64,000 bases of DNA from Saccharibacillus sacchari DSM 19268 (GCF_000585395.1 NZ_KK073875.1:1082407-1146406); one strand, 5' to 3'; counted from the stretch's first letter, positions 27,662 through 36,677 are shown. Notes: generated from the letters alone by a model not told the origin. Translations and numbers: made by a program.

Positions 27662-28819
27662 TCAGCGTTTATCATGCCAAAAATTAACCGGAGTCGAGCC
27701 TTGTTCAATTACTTCAAAAGTAAATCCTTCGGCACTCAGCGTTTTTAAAACTTCAGGCAGGACTTTAAGCGTCGCTTTTTGATCGTGCATCAACACAACC
27801 GGAACCGTTCCTTGTTTCTCGATTGTTTCGATCTGGTCGAGAACGCTGCGAATGACTTTCTGATGATCCGTTTTGTACTTCCAGTCCTCCGAATCGACGT
27901 TCCAGTCCCACAGGCGGAAGCCCGCGGACAACACTTTATCACGGTAACTTTGGGTAAAATAAGGTTTGCTGCCGTAAGGCGTGCGAATGAGAGTCGTCTT
28001 GACCCCCGCAGCTTTGTACAGCGCTTCATTGTCTTGCTTCATCTCTTCCAATGCCGATGCCGGAGAAGCGTAAAACTTGTTTTTCACATGGGTCATGCCG
28101 TGCAGGCCCGCCGCGTTGCCGGACTCGACGAGACGCTGAACAGCCTTAGGATAGGATGAAATACCAGGACCCAACATGAAGAAGGTTGCTTTGGCGTTAT
28201 ATTGATCCAAAATGTCCAGCAGCTCATTCGTATGCGCGGTCGGTCCGTCGTCGAAGGTCAGATAGATCGGTTTCGACGAAGCCGGTTTCTCCGTCTGCGG
28301 CTTCTCTTCCGTTTTCCCGCGATCCTTATTCAAGACCGTACGATTCTGCTCGACAAAACTCTGAAGACTCAACTTCTGCTTGCCGCTGGTGATCCGCACA
28401 ACGGGAACACTTGCATCGTAAGCAATACCGAAGTTGAATGTCCCTTTAAGCAGCGAAGCGGGGATCATGGTACGGCCTGCGCTCACATAAGTCTTGAGCG
28501 GCGTCGATTTTTTGCCGTTTAACGCCGTTTGCTCGGACGGGACGATGACAACGCTATGTTTGCTTCCGGCAAGTACGATCTTATCGGTTGTTCCGCTGAC
28601 TTTAAGATGCAGCCGCTGCGAAGTTTCGCGAAGCGGCACATATAGAGCGCCTGCGTTCATCTCCGCTTTGATTCCCGTCAGCTCATCATTGTACCCGAGC
28701 GGAAGCTCGCGAACGCTCGCCGCTTTCGTGATTTGTGGTACTGCCGCCAATAGCAAGATCGCCATCAACATCAACAAACCGCTTCTTTTCCACGTACGCT
28801 GCCATTCGATCTTTTTCAT
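27662..28819 (-). CDS. Polysaccharide deacetylase with copper amine oxidase-like N-terminal domain
   Basis: 385 residues from the ATG at 28819 (CGGAGG upstream); an earlier ATG at 28915 lacks an RBS. The N-terminal signal or anchor helix (LLMLMAILLLAAVPQITKA) precedes a copper amine oxidase N-domain-like region (about 35-150, LYVPLRETSQRLHLKVSG). The NodB domain (about 180-370) has PIYLTFDDGPTAHTNELL (catalytic and metal Asp), the zinc site HGMTH, RTPYGSKP and the C-terminal His in VVLMHDQ. It is predicted to de-N-acetylate chitin-like or peptidoglycan sugars at the cell surface. Confidence 0.9.
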   Translation of the reverse strand: MKKIEWQRTWKRSGLLMLMAILLLAAVPQITKAASVRELPLGYNDELTGIKAEMNAGALYVPLRETSQRLHLKVSGTTDKIVLAGSKHSVVIVPSEQTALNGKKSTPLKTYVSAGRTMIPASLLKGTFNFGIAYDASVPVVRITSGKQKLSLQSFVEQNRTVLNKDRGKTEEKPQTEKPASSKPIYLTFDDGPTAHTNELLDILDQYNAKATFFMLGPGISSYPKAVQRLVESGNAAGLHGMTHVKNKFYASPASALEEMKQDNEALYKAAGVKTTLIRTPYGSKPYFTQSYRDKVLSAGFRLWDWNVDSEDWKYKTDHQKVIRSVLDQIETIEKQGTVPVVLMHDQKATLKVLPEVLKTLSAEGFTFEVIEQGSTPVNFWHDKR

Positions 28820-29327
28820 TTCGCTACCTCCGTTGTTTTCCGGGGGATCGGTCTGCCGCCTTGCTTCGAATACCGTCTGCCCGGATGCTACGGAATTTTC
28901 ATGCGGGTGCTGCATTGCTTATGCCCGGCTCCAACTCCTGCGTCCCAGTATAGAGAATACGGCCGCACAATGTCTTTACACTCCGGTTAAAAAAAGTTAC
29001 AAATTATTCGGAAATTCGCACTTTTTCGTACTAGGGTTTTTCTTAGTTCAATAGTCCCGAAAAAAATATTTGCAGACGTATCCTAAATGCTATACACAAA
29101 TGAAAACGAACAGCCGAAATATCTATTAGACACAAGTTAGACACTTTCGAAACACCAAAAATAATCGCCGTCAGTCCGAAAAAACATTTTTAAAAATCGC
29201 ATTTCCCTTGATTTCATTGATTTCTCTATTAAATTTCATATGTAAATATAGATTTAAGGAAAAATTAATGAACTTTTTGTGAAAGTGTGATATTGTAAAT
29301 TTACATTCAACGAAGAGGTGACTTCAC
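28820..29327. other. AT-rich intergenic region
   Basis: About 500 bp, strongly AT-rich from 28980 on. It contains the divergent promoters of the deacetylase and of the 29328 gene. Apart from the 12-bp palindrome at 29294 I see no structured RNA or gene. Confidence 0.4.
29294..29305. promoter_or_regulatory. Perfect palindrome upstream of the 29328 gene
   Basis: TGTAAATTTACA lies 23-34 bp before the ATG at 29328, overlapping the likely promoter or 5' leader. It is a candidate operator. Confidence 0.35.
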
Positions 29328-29633
29328 ATGCCAATGCAAAACCGTGTACAAGAACTCAGAGATCTGCTGCCAACCGAGCACAAGGGTATTTCGTCCTATG
29401 TTGAGCATGCTCTCCAATCGATCGATCAACTCGTCGAAAAACATCGCTGCGACAACGCTGCTCTCGCCATTTACGGTGAACGGATCAACGGAAACGAAGA
29501 GCGTGTTTACTTCGATACTATTTCTCAAATCAAGGCCGATCTGCTGGAAACATTGGAAAAGACGGTTCAAGACGCCCTGCACACCGGCGACAAGAACTGG
29601 AGCAAAAACTATAAAGACGGCATCAAGGGTTAA
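29328..29633 (+). CDS. Small conserved hypothetical protein
   Basis: 101 residues with GAAGAGGTG 7 nt before the ATG. The protein is charged and helical, with the pattern VQELRDLLPTEHKG, HALQSIDQLVEKH and ISQIKADLLETLEKTVQDAL. It has no signal peptide, cysteines or membrane segment. Strong RBS, normal codon use and a terminator at 29670 support a real gene. No function is recognised. Confidence 0.7.
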   Translation: MPMQNRVQELRDLLPTEHKGISSYVEHALQSIDQLVEKHRCDNAALAIYGERINGNEERVYFDTISQIKADLLETLEKTVQDALHTGDKNWSKNYKDGIKG

Positions 29634-29669
29634 TTGCCCATGACAACCGACCCCCGACGTTTGACGAAC

Positions 29670-29713
29670 AAAAAGACCTGACCTCCGAGATGACTTGGAA
29701 GCCGGGTCTTTTT
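29670..29713 (+). terminator. Terminator after the 29328 gene
   Basis: AAAAAGACC pairs with GGTCTTTTT through a long, imperfect stem, between convergent gene ends. Confidence 0.75.
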
Positions 29714-29760
29714 ATATGTCAAAAATTTAAGATTTTCGCCATTTCGCTTTCGTTGGCGTT

Positions 29761-30651
29761 CTATACCATCTCCAACGGGACCTTGCGCCCCGGAGCGGGA
29801 AAGGCTTCATTCAAGCGCGCTTCGTCTTCTTCGGTCAGATGCAATAAAGCCGCGGCCGCATTTTCGGCAACATGATCCGGGCTTGCCGCCTTGGGAATGG
29901 CGATGACGTCGCCGCCGCGGATCGCCCAGGCCAGCAGTACCTGCGCAGGCGTAGCCGACAATCGTTCTGCAATATCCCGCACTGCGGAATCGTTCATGAG
30001 TTCCCGGCGCAACGAACCTCCCTGCGCCAACGGACAATACGCCATGATCGGCATGCGAGCCTGCTGCTGCCAAGGCAGAAGATCGTATTCGATGCCCCGC
30101 GAGCCCAAATGATACAACACCTGATTCGTCTCGCAGCCTCTGCCGTTCGGCGCTGCCAGTAGTTCCTCCATGTCTCCCCGATCCAGGTTGGACACGCCCC
30201 ACCGCTTGATTTTACCGTCCCGCTTCAGTTTCTCCATCGCTTCGGCCGTCTCGGCGAGCGGCACTCGGCCGCGCCAATGCAGCAAATACAAGTCAAGCAC
30301 TTCGATCTCCAGACGACGCAAACTATCCTCGCAGGCTTGCACGATCGCATTGCGGCCTGCATGGTTCGGCAACGCTTTGCTCACGATAAAAGCATCGTCG
30401 CGCCGTCCCTTGATCGCGCGCGCGACGACTCGCTCGGCTCCTCCGTTCCCGTACATTTCCGCCGTGTCGATGACGCTCATGCCGAGGTCCAATCCGAGGC
30501 GAAGCGCATCTGCTTCGCGCGCCGCTTCGGAAGATATTTCGCCCATGTACCACGTGCCTTGGCCGATCGCGGGAAGCTTGGTGCCGTCGACGAGCTCAAT
30601 GGTGCGCTGCGCTAAACCTTGATGAATTTGTTCGACTGAATAGGTACTCAT
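29761..30651 (-). CDS. Aldo/keto reductase
   Basis: 296 residues, a full-length AKR barrel. The catalytic tetrad is visible: Asp in VIDTAEMYGNGG with its Tyr, Lys in IVSKALPNHAG, and His in YLLHWRGR. The NADPH-binding C-terminus carries IAIPKAASPDHVAENAAA. The GVSNLDRGDMEEL motif resembles the YtbE/2,5-diketogluconate reductase branch. The substrate is unknown. The RBS GGCGGAG lies upstream of the ATG; it is monocistronic. Confidence 0.92.
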   Translation of the reverse strand: MSTYSVEQIHQGLAQRTIELVDGTKLPAIGQGTWYMGEISSEAAREADALRLGLDLGMSVIDTAEMYGNGGAERVVARAIKGRRDDAFIVSKALPNHAGRNAIVQACEDSLRRLEIEVLDLYLLHWRGRVPLAETAEAMEKLKRDGKIKRWGVSNLDRGDMEELLAAPNGRGCETNQVLYHLGSRGIEYDLLPWQQQARMPIMAYCPLAQGGSLRRELMNDSAVRDIAERLSATPAQVLLAWAIRGGDVIAIPKAASPDHVAENAAAALLHLTEEDEARLNEAFPAPGRKVPLEMV

Positions 30652-30753
30652 GGATGGATCTCCGCCTTTCTTGTTCTCTTCTACTATTTATAAACCTAAA
30701 TCGCAAACCCAAAATCCTGTTGCGTTAAAAGGGCAAATTTTGAAGATCACTTC

Positions 30754-30932
30754 TAGGGCGTGTACGCAAACTTCGAAGGAGGCAGATTTAGGCGAATTTT
30801 CGTTCTCGGCAAGGAAGGGTTCCGAAGGCGTGCCGCGGCACGTCTTCGGAAAATGACGCCGTCGTTGGCGGATGACTACACGCTTCAAGTAGACATCCGC
30901 AGAGGGCGAAAAGGCAGGTCAAGATGCACGGC
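30754..30932 (+). repeat. Repeat family 1, copy B (right terminus lost)
   Basis: The left terminus TAGGGCGTGTACGCAAACT and about 175 bp of body align with copies C and D, but similarity stops after AAGATGCACGGC, before the right terminal repeat. The body has a long palindrome (TTCCGAAG...CTTCGGAA around CGTGCCGCGGCACG) and an internal hairpin GCGGATGACTAC/GTAGACATCCGC absent from copy D. Confidence 0.8.
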
Positions 30933-30982
30933 TAAGCAAGTGTCAGATCTCATTAGGATTACCATTACGTATTAGCTGCAGC

Positions 30983-31166
30983 ATTGTTGCCAACAAGCAA
31001 CAATTTAGCGAGTTCTGTTCAAAAGCACCTTCATTGTTGCTAAAGAGCAACAATATTTGTCGTTCGCAGCTTTTAAAAGCGTGTATCGAGATTATTGTTG
31101 CTTATATGCACGAATGCGCTCGATTATGTCCTGAAACGCCTTAAATTCATGCTTATACGCAACAAT
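30983..31166. repeat. Cluster of three hairpins sharing the octamer ATTGTTGC/GCAACAAT
   Basis: Two exact units ATTGTTGC-N6-GCAACAAT stand at 30983-31004 and 31033-31054, 50 bp apart. A third, larger inverted repeat has arms at 31094-31115 and 31144-31166 that start and end with the same octamers and continue in pairing (TTATA/TATAA, GCA/TGC, GAAT/ATTC). The cluster lies upstream of the aldo/keto reductase on its 5' side. The remaining 31167-31266 shows nothing. Confidence 0.8.
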
Positions 31167-31266
31167 CGTCTACGGTGCGATCGGTGTAGGCAACTATGCG
31201 TTTAGTACAAAATGAAGTTGAGGGAAGAGCATAACAACAATGACATCCTTCAACTTAATGCCATAA

Positions 31267-31315
31267 TAAAAGGGCTGTCCCAAGCCATCATGTTGGCGTT
31301 TGGGGCAGCCCTTTT
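31267..31315. terminator. Bidirectional terminator
   Basis: AAAAGGGCTGTCCCAAGCC pairs with GGC-TTTGGGGCAGCCCTTTT, just past the 3' end of the GGDEF-EAL gene and beside the family-2 repeat. Confidence 0.85.
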
Positions 31316-31415
31316 GCGGAGGGAGAGATTCAGATCAAGACGCCTTTGAAAGAATTTGTCCCGCAGCGCACAAACTTTCCCTCTCGCGAGCAGGAACTGC
31401 TCAGGCTCCGCGCTC
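31316..31415 (-). repeat. Repeat family 2, copy 4 (inverted, overlaps a coding 3' end)
   Basis: Read on the minus strand it matches the right block of the other copies (GGAGGGAGAGATTCAGATC and GCCTTTGAA). The inner hairpin is GAAAG...TTTGT with ACAAAC-TTTC. The far side (GCGAGCAGGAACTGCTCAGG) resembles the left block and lies inside the last codons of the 31401 gene. Confidence 0.6.
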
Positions 31416-33908
31416 CGTCATTTCTTCAGTCGATTCTTTTGCAGATTCAACATCCGTCGCGGAAGCTTCCGACGGTTCCGCCGTCATGCCTTGAGACGCA
31501 TCCTCTTCATTCGGAAACAAATCACCCGCAGGAACCGGTCGGCTGAAGTAGTAACCTTGGAATTCCAAGCAGCGCTGGCCGGTCAGGATTTCGAGTTGGC
31601 CTTCGGTTTCGATGCCTTCGGCGATAACGTCCATGCCGAGGCTGTACGCCATCGCGATGATCGTGGTGACGATGGCGCGTTCGTTGCCGCTTTCTTCAAG
31701 ACGCATGACGAAGGAACGGTCGATCTTCAAGCGGCTGATCGGCAGCATGCTCAGGTAACTCAACGAGCTATAACCGGTCCCGAAGTCGTCGAGACTCAGA
31801 CGGATGCCCAGACGCTTCAAACGGTTCATGATGGCGATCGACAACGTCGCGTCCATCATCATGCTTTCGGTAATCTCCAGTTCCAAGTATTGCGGCTCCA
31901 GTCCGGTTTCGACGAGGATTCGCTCGATATCGAATTCAAGGTCCGGCTGGTGGAACTGTTGGGTGGAGAGGTTGACGGAAACGGGTACCTTCGGTTGTCC
32001 CTCCTCGTGCCAAGACTTCGTTTGACGACAAGACTGTTCCAGCACCCAACGTCCAATCTCCATAATAAGTCCGGTCTCTTCCGCAATAGGAATGAAACGG
32101 TCCGGCGGAATCATGCCGCGCACCGGATGTTTCCAACGCAGCAGAGCTTCCATGCCGATCAGTTCGCGATCCGGCATCCGATACTGCGGTTGGTAGTAGA
32201 CCTCAAGTTCGCCGCGCTCGATCGCTTTTCGCAAATCCGCTTCGATCTCGATCTTGAACAGCAATTCCTCATCCAGATCCGGAGAATAGAACCGATATCC
32301 GTTTTTCCCTTCGCGCTTGACCTCATACATGGCGGAGTCGGCGTTCTTGATTAATTCTTCGCGATCTTCGCCGTGTTCCGGGTACATCGCGATGCCGATA
32401 CTGGCGGTTACGTAAAAGTCGTTATCTTTAAGCGTATAAGGCACCTGAATAACGGATACGATCCGCTGCGCCAAGCGCGATACCTCGTCGTCCGACGCAA
32501 AGGAATGGTACATCAAAGCGAATTCGTCCCCGCCCATGCGCGACAGCACGACTTTTTCCGCATCGATCACTTCGCAAATCCGCTGGCCCACTTTCTGTAA
32601 AAAGGCATCTCCGTACGCATGACCCAGGGAGTCGTTAATCATCTTGAAACGGTCGATATCGAGTACCATGACCGCTATGCGTTCATGGCCTTCGGCGCGT
32701 TCGATCCGTTCCTCGACGAGCGAATTGAATTGTCTGCGGTTCGGCAAGCTGGTCAGTTCGTCATGATAAGCCAAATGTTCCACGGTGGCCTGCGTTTTTT
32801 TCTGCTGGGTGATGTCGCGCACGATAATATGCGTTCCGGTCGGTTTGCCGTCGAGGCTGATCGGCACGCTGACCACGCCCAAGTGTACGGTTTGGCCGTT
32901 CGGATGGAGGATCTGCGTCTCGTAAGCGACCGCGCTTGTCATGAACGCTTCGTCATGCCTCGAGCGGGCTGCGCGATAAGCGTCGGGATCGAAAAACCGC
33001 TGCAGCGCCGTGACCGGACGATCGATGAAATCTTCGCGGCATGAACCGGTCAAATCCAGCAAGGCCTGGTTCATGTCGACGATTTTGCCTTTCGTGTCGA
33101 TCGATACGATGCCGTCAACGTTGTTTTCGTAAAGCGCCCGGTACCACTTTTCCTGCTCGCGGATCATTTGATCCTTCAGATTCAGGCGACCGTTGATGAA
33201 CGCGCCGTAGATCGTGAAGCCGATCAGCAGGATGCTGCTGAGCGCGATGATCAAAGCCAAGCTATCCATATCGACCTGATCGCTGCTTAGGGAACTGACG
33301 CTGTGCTCGTGAATATGGAAACGGGCCGCCGCCATGCCGGTGTAATGCATGCCCGCGATTGCCGCCCCCATGATCAGAGCGCTCGCCCATTTATAAAGGA
33401 GGCGGCTGCCTTCCTGCCGAAGCTCCCGCATCAGCGCGAGCGCCGCCATCGAGGCGGTAATGGCAATGATGACCGATAACGTGACCAGCCAAGGATTATA
33501 ACTGATCTTCATCGCCATCGCCGCCATGCCGGTATAGTGCATATCGATCACGCCCGAAGCAAGCAATAATCCTCCGATCAGCAATGCGCGTCGCGTCAAA
33601 TTTTTCCGGGTCACGGTCCAGAGCGCGATAAACGAAACAAAGATCGGCACGACCATGGAGAGGATAACAAGCGGGATATTATAGGTCATCTGCATCGGCA
33701 ACTGGAGCGCCAACATGCCGACAAAGTGCATCGACCAAATCCCGATTCCCATCGAAACCGCACCGCCGGCCAGCCAAAAGACCCGCAATCTGCCGTTCGC
33801 CAAGTGAATTCTGCCGGCCAAATTGAGCGCCGAGTATGAAGCGAGTACCGAGATGATGCAGGAGACAATGACAAGTCCGATATTATATGTGCCTTGTACG
33901 GTTTCCAT
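31401..33908 (-). CDS. MHYT-PAS-GGDEF-EAL membrane c-di-GMP enzyme
   Basis: 835 residues. The N-terminal MHYT sensor has seven predicted TM helices and three motifs: SMHFVGM, DMHYTGMAAMAM and GMHYTGMAAARF. Such domains are proposed to bind copper and sense O2, CO or NO. A PAS domain (about 255-375) precedes GGDEF (RMGGDEFALM, intact catalytic motif, no RxxD inhibitory site at the usual distance). The EAL domain opens with GMEALLRWKHP and has the metal-site motif DDFGTGYSSLSYL. Both activities could be present. The last about 30 residues are Glu/Ser-rich and partly encoded by a family-2 repeat. It is monocistronic. Confidence 0.93.
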   Translation of the reverse strand: METVQGTYNIGLVIVSCIISVLASYSALNLAGRIHLANGRLRVFWLAGGAVSMGIGIWSMHFVGMLALQLPMQMTYNIPLVILSMVVPIFVSFIALWTVTRKNLTRRALLIGGLLLASGVIDMHYTGMAAMAMKISYNPWLVTLSVIIAITASMAALALMRELRQEGSRLLYKWASALIMGAAIAGMHYTGMAAARFHIHEHSVSSLSSDQVDMDSLALIIALSSILLIGFTIYGAFINGRLNLKDQMIREQEKWYRALYENNVDGIVSIDTKGKIVDMNQALLDLTGSCREDFIDRPVTALQRFFDPDAYRAARSRHDEAFMTSAVAYETQILHPNGQTVHLGVVSVPISLDGKPTGTHIIVRDITQQKKTQATVEHLAYHDELTSLPNRRQFNSLVEERIERAEGHERIAVMVLDIDRFKMINDSLGHAYGDAFLQKVGQRICEVIDAEKVVLSRMGGDEFALMYHSFASDDEVSRLAQRIVSVIQVPYTLKDNDFYVTASIGIAMYPEHGEDREELIKNADSAMYEVKREGKNGYRFYSPDLDEELLFKIEIEADLRKAIERGELEVYYQPQYRMPDRELIGMEALLRWKHPVRGMIPPDRFIPIAEETGLIMEIGRWVLEQSCRQTKSWHEEGQPKVPVSVNLSTQQFHQPDLEFDIERILVETGLEPQYLELEITESMMMDATLSIAIMNRLKRLGIRLSLDDFGTGYSSLSYLSMLPISRLKIDRSFVMRLEESGNERAIVTTIIAMAYSLGMDVIAEGIETEGQLEILTGQRCLEFQGYYFSRPVPAGDLFPNEEDASQGMTAEPSEASATDVESAKESTEEMTERGA

Positions 33909-34076
33909 GTTCTCCTCCTTTCATGCCTTCCGTTTTAAAAGCGTATATTTTCAACAATACGAAGCTATCCAATATATCGGTAGCCCGAGACTTTTTCTAC
34001 AGCGCACAACCAATAAATCCCACTTTAGGACTGCCGGTTCGGGCAAAAGGGAAAAAGGTCCGGGTATTCAGTCAGC

Positions 34077-34278
34077 TAGGGCGTGTACGCAAACTCCGTC
34101 AGGAGCAGATTGAGCTGAATTTTCGTTCTCGGCAAGGAATTTTTCCGAAGGCGTGCCGGGGCACGTCAAGGGAAAATGACGCCGCGTCGCTGGAATCGTA
34201 CACGGTTTAAGTACGAATCCAGAAGAGGGCGAAAAGGCAGGTCAAGATGCATGGCGTTGAGTTTGCGTACACGCCCTA
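34077..34278. repeat. Repeat family 1, copy C (complete, 202 bp)
   Basis: Both 20-bp termini TAGGGCGTGTACGCAAACTC are perfect. The body has CGTGCC...GGCACG and an internal hairpin TGGAATCGTAC/GTACGAATCCA that copy D lacks. It lies between the start of the GGDEF-EAL gene and the end of mug; there is no ORF inside. The rest of 33909-34311 is featureless. Confidence 0.88.
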
Positions 34279-34311
34279 GTACCCTTTCAACTCTTAATCA
34301 TAGGATTACGT

Positions 34312-34848
34312 TTAGTGTTGACAAGGTACCCGCTCATCCTCCAGATAGAAGCGAAGCTCCGTGTAGATCCCGATGATTTCCCGCATCGGCATTCGAACCA
34401 ATCCGCTGGAAGACGGTGCGACGAAGTCGATAACGCCGTCGACTGCCGATTCCGGCTGAAACCCCCAATCGGCTTTTTTGCGTCCGGTGAACTCGGCATA
34501 GACGCCTTTTCCTACGTAACAGGCTACTTTGGGCAGATACTCAGTCAGCTTGGCACGCAAAATTTTGCGGCCTTCCCGATATTCCTCGCGGTCGATATCC
34601 TCGACGCCGCGCGTCGGGCGGGCTACGATATTGGTAAAGCCGAAGCCGAGTTTCAACAGATCGCGATCCTCGGTCGGCGAGTAGCGGCGCGAGGTTAGCT
34701 TGGAGTCTTCGAGGATACGCCAGAAGTTGTTGCGCGGGTTCGCATAATGATGTCCGGTTTCACCCGAACGCAAGCTTGGATTGAAACCAATGAACAATAC
34801 GGACAATCCGTAATCCAAATGATCTTCGATTTCCGGCATGGCAGCCAT
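34312..34848 (-). CDS. mug: G:T/U mismatch-specific DNA glycosylase
   Basis: 178 residues of the uracil-DNA glycosylase superfamily, Mug/TDG branch. The active-site motif LFIGFNPSLRSGETGHHYANP has the catalytic Asn, and the second motif VAPSSSGLVRMP is the DNA-intercalating loop. NNFWRIL and GFGFTNIVARPT are also family-typical. It removes U or T opposite G, and ethenocytosine, in the cytoplasm. The next Met, at 34839, is better spaced from AGGGCGG and may be the true start. It is monocistronic. Confidence 0.9.
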   Translation of the reverse strand: MAAMPEIEDHLDYGLSVLFIGFNPSLRSGETGHHYANPRNNFWRILEDSKLTSRRYSPTEDRDLLKLGFGFTNIVARPTRGVEDIDREEYREGRKILRAKLTEYLPKVACYVGKGVYAEFTGRKKADWGFQPESAVDGVIDFVAPSSSGLVRMPMREIIGIYTELRFYLEDERVPCQH

Positions 34849-34931
34849 CCGCCCTTTCGTCGTTAAAAGTCGGTCAAGAATATTCGGCCGTAACGGCCTT
34901 CATGCTATCCGGAAAGTCACGTATGCGGGAG

Positions 34932-34983
34932 AGGCCAGAAGGCTTCTAGTACCTTGTCAACGCTAGTTGAAAGGCTTCTGGCC
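34932..34983 (+). terminator. Stem-loop between mug and mqnB
   Basis: GGCCAGAAG pairs with CTTCTGGCC, extended by CTT/AAG after one mismatch. It is likely a terminator or processed leader; no strong T-run. Confidence 0.4.
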
Positions 34984-35142
34984 GCGTCGGACTTTCTCCG
35001 GCATGCTTTGCAAGTCTCCTATTTCGTATAACGCGGCCCGGGGCTCTGCGGTTCACTTTACTTTCGTTATTTTTAGAGTTACCGTTAAAGAATGAATGGC
35101 TTCAAATGAATGAACCTACCTATCATACAAGGAGTCGATCGA

Positions 35143-35844
35143 ATGCACCAGCCGGATCAACCACTTCACGACTTTTCCGTTGAAGGCGATGCATCTTCGG
35201 CAAAAGTTCTTATCGTAACCGCCGTCGAGGCGGAACGGGACGCTGTATTGGCGGGCCTGGGAGGCGATGAACGCTTCGTTGTCGTCGCGGGCGGCGTAGG
35301 TCCGGCAGCAGTCGCTGCCGGAACTTCGCGCGCGCTCATGAACGGCGTTTACAGCCGCGTGATCAGCGCAGGCATAGCCGGCGGCTTCGCGGGCCTCGCC
35401 GCGGTCGGCTCGCTCGTCGTGGCGAGCCGAATGGTTGCGGCCGATCTGGGCTCGGATAGCCCGGAAGGCTTTATTTCCGTGGACGAGCTGGGATTCGGCT
35501 CGTCGATCATTCAGGCCGAGGACGCGGTCTCGGCCTCTCTTGCAGGCGCGCTTCGAAGCGCAGGGCTTCAAGCGTGCCTGGCTCCGATCGTGACGGTGTC
35601 CACGACGACCGGCACGCTTGAAGGCGCGCAATCTCTTGCCGCGCGCGTGCCCGGCGCGGCGGCGGAAGGCATGGAAGGCTTCGGCGTGGCGGAAGCCGCC
35701 CGGCAGTTCGGTCTGCCCGCGCTGGAACTGCGGGCGATCTCGAACGCGGTCGGCCCGCGCGATCGCGGAGCCTGGAAGATCGGCGAAGCGCTCGGTGCGC
35801 TTCGTCGGGCAAGCTCAATTTTACCGGAGGTGTTTTTCGCTTGA
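35143..35844 (+). CDS. mqnB: Futalosine hydrolase
   Basis: 233 residues from the ATG at 35143 with AAGGAG 8 nt before it; an in-frame ATG at 35110 has no RBS. It belongs to the nucleoside phosphorylase superfamily: ISAGIAGGFAG, TVSTTTGT, then AAAEGMEGFGVAEAARQFGLP and ELRAISNAVGPRD, the family signature for nucleobase and ribose binding. It hydrolyses futalosine to dehypoxanthinyl futalosine and hypoxanthine in menaquinone synthesis. It overlaps mqnD by 4 nt. mqnA and mqnC are not in this window. Confidence 0.92.
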   Translation: MHQPDQPLHDFSVEGDASSAKVLIVTAVEAERDAVLAGLGGDERFVVVAGGVGPAAVAAGTSRALMNGVYSRVISAGIAGGFAGLAAVGSLVVASRMVAADLGSDSPEGFISVDELGFGSSIIQAEDAVSASLAGALRSAGLQACLAPIVTVSTTTGTLEGAQSLAARVPGAAAEGMEGFGVAEAARQFGLPALELRAISNAVGPRDRGAWKIGEALGALRRASSILPEVFFA

Positions 35845-36677
35845 AGATTGCATTTTCCCCTTGTCCCAATGATACATTCGTGTTCCACGCTCTTGCGCAT
35901 GGTCTTATCGACGGTGCCCCGGAGCTTGAAGTCACCTACGCCGACATCGACGTCACCAATAACTGGGCGGCGGCCGGCGAAGGTCCGGAGGTCATGAAGA
36001 TTTCCTATGCCGCCCTGCCTTGGGTGCTGAACGATTACGCGCTTATTCCTTGCGGAGGCGCGCTGGGTCGCGGCTGCGGTCCGCTGGTTCTGACGAAGGA
36101 CGCGGCAGCTCCGAGCGATCTGTCCGGCAAACGCATCGCGGTGCCGAGCGAACGTTCAACGGCTTATCTGCTTTTCCGTCTCTGGGCGGCGCAAAGTATT
36201 CCGGGCGGCATCGGCGAAGTGGTCGTCATGCCGTTCGACAAAATCATGCCCGCCGTGCAAAACGGCGAAATCGACGCGGGTCTCGTGATCCACGAAGCCC
36301 GTTTCACTTACCAAAATTACGGATTGCATAAGCTTGCCGACATGGGCGACTGGTGGGAATCCGATACCGGACTTCCGATTCCGCTCGGCGCGATTATCGC
36401 CAAACGCGGCGCGGTCGATCCGAAGTCCATCGCGGAATGGGTTCGCGCTTCCGTCGAATATGCGTGGGCGAATCCGGAAGCTTCCCGCGATTATGTGCTT
36501 GAACATGCGCAGGAAATGGATTCGACCGTGGCCGATTCGCATATTGCGCTCTACGTCAACGAATTCACGGCCGATCTCGGCGAAGACGGCTATGCCGCGA
36601 TTCGCTCGCTGCTGACGCGCGCCGCTCGCGAAGGCCTGGTACCGGCGTTTGACGAGAAGTTGCTGGACTTCGTTTAA
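35841..36677 (+). CDS. mqnD: 1,4-dihydroxy-6-naphthoate synthase
   Basis: 278 residues starting at TTG inside the mqnB stop (TTGA overlap), with GGAGG 10 nt upstream, so translation is coupled. The N-terminus KIAFSPCPNDTFVFHALAHG is diagnostic of MqnD. Further motifs are KISYAALPWVL, GAALGRGCGPLV-like GGALGRGCGP, and VPSERSTAYLLFRLW of the periplasmic-binding-protein-like fold. It converts cyclic de-hypoxanthine futalosine to 1,4-dihydroxy-6-naphthoate. Its terminator is at 36696. Confidence 0.94.
   Translation: MKIAFSPCPNDTFVFHALAHGLIDGAPELEVTYADIDVTNNWAAAGEGPEVMKISYAALPWVLNDYALIPCGGALGRGCGPLVLTKDAAAPSDLSGKRIAVPSERSTAYLLFRLWAAQSIPGGIGEVVVMPFDKIMPAVQNGEIDAGLVIHEARFTYQNYGLHKLADMGDWWESDTGLPIPLGAIIAKRGAVDPKSIAEWVRASVEYAWANPEASRDYVLEHAQEMDSTVADSHIALYVNEFTADLGEDGYAAIRSLLTRAAREGLVPAFDEKLLDFV

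Noticed and set aside
30954-31170. CRISPR array at the ATTGTTGC cluster
   Set aside because: The repeats are 8-bp octamers forming hairpins, not 24-37-bp direct repeats with unique spacers.
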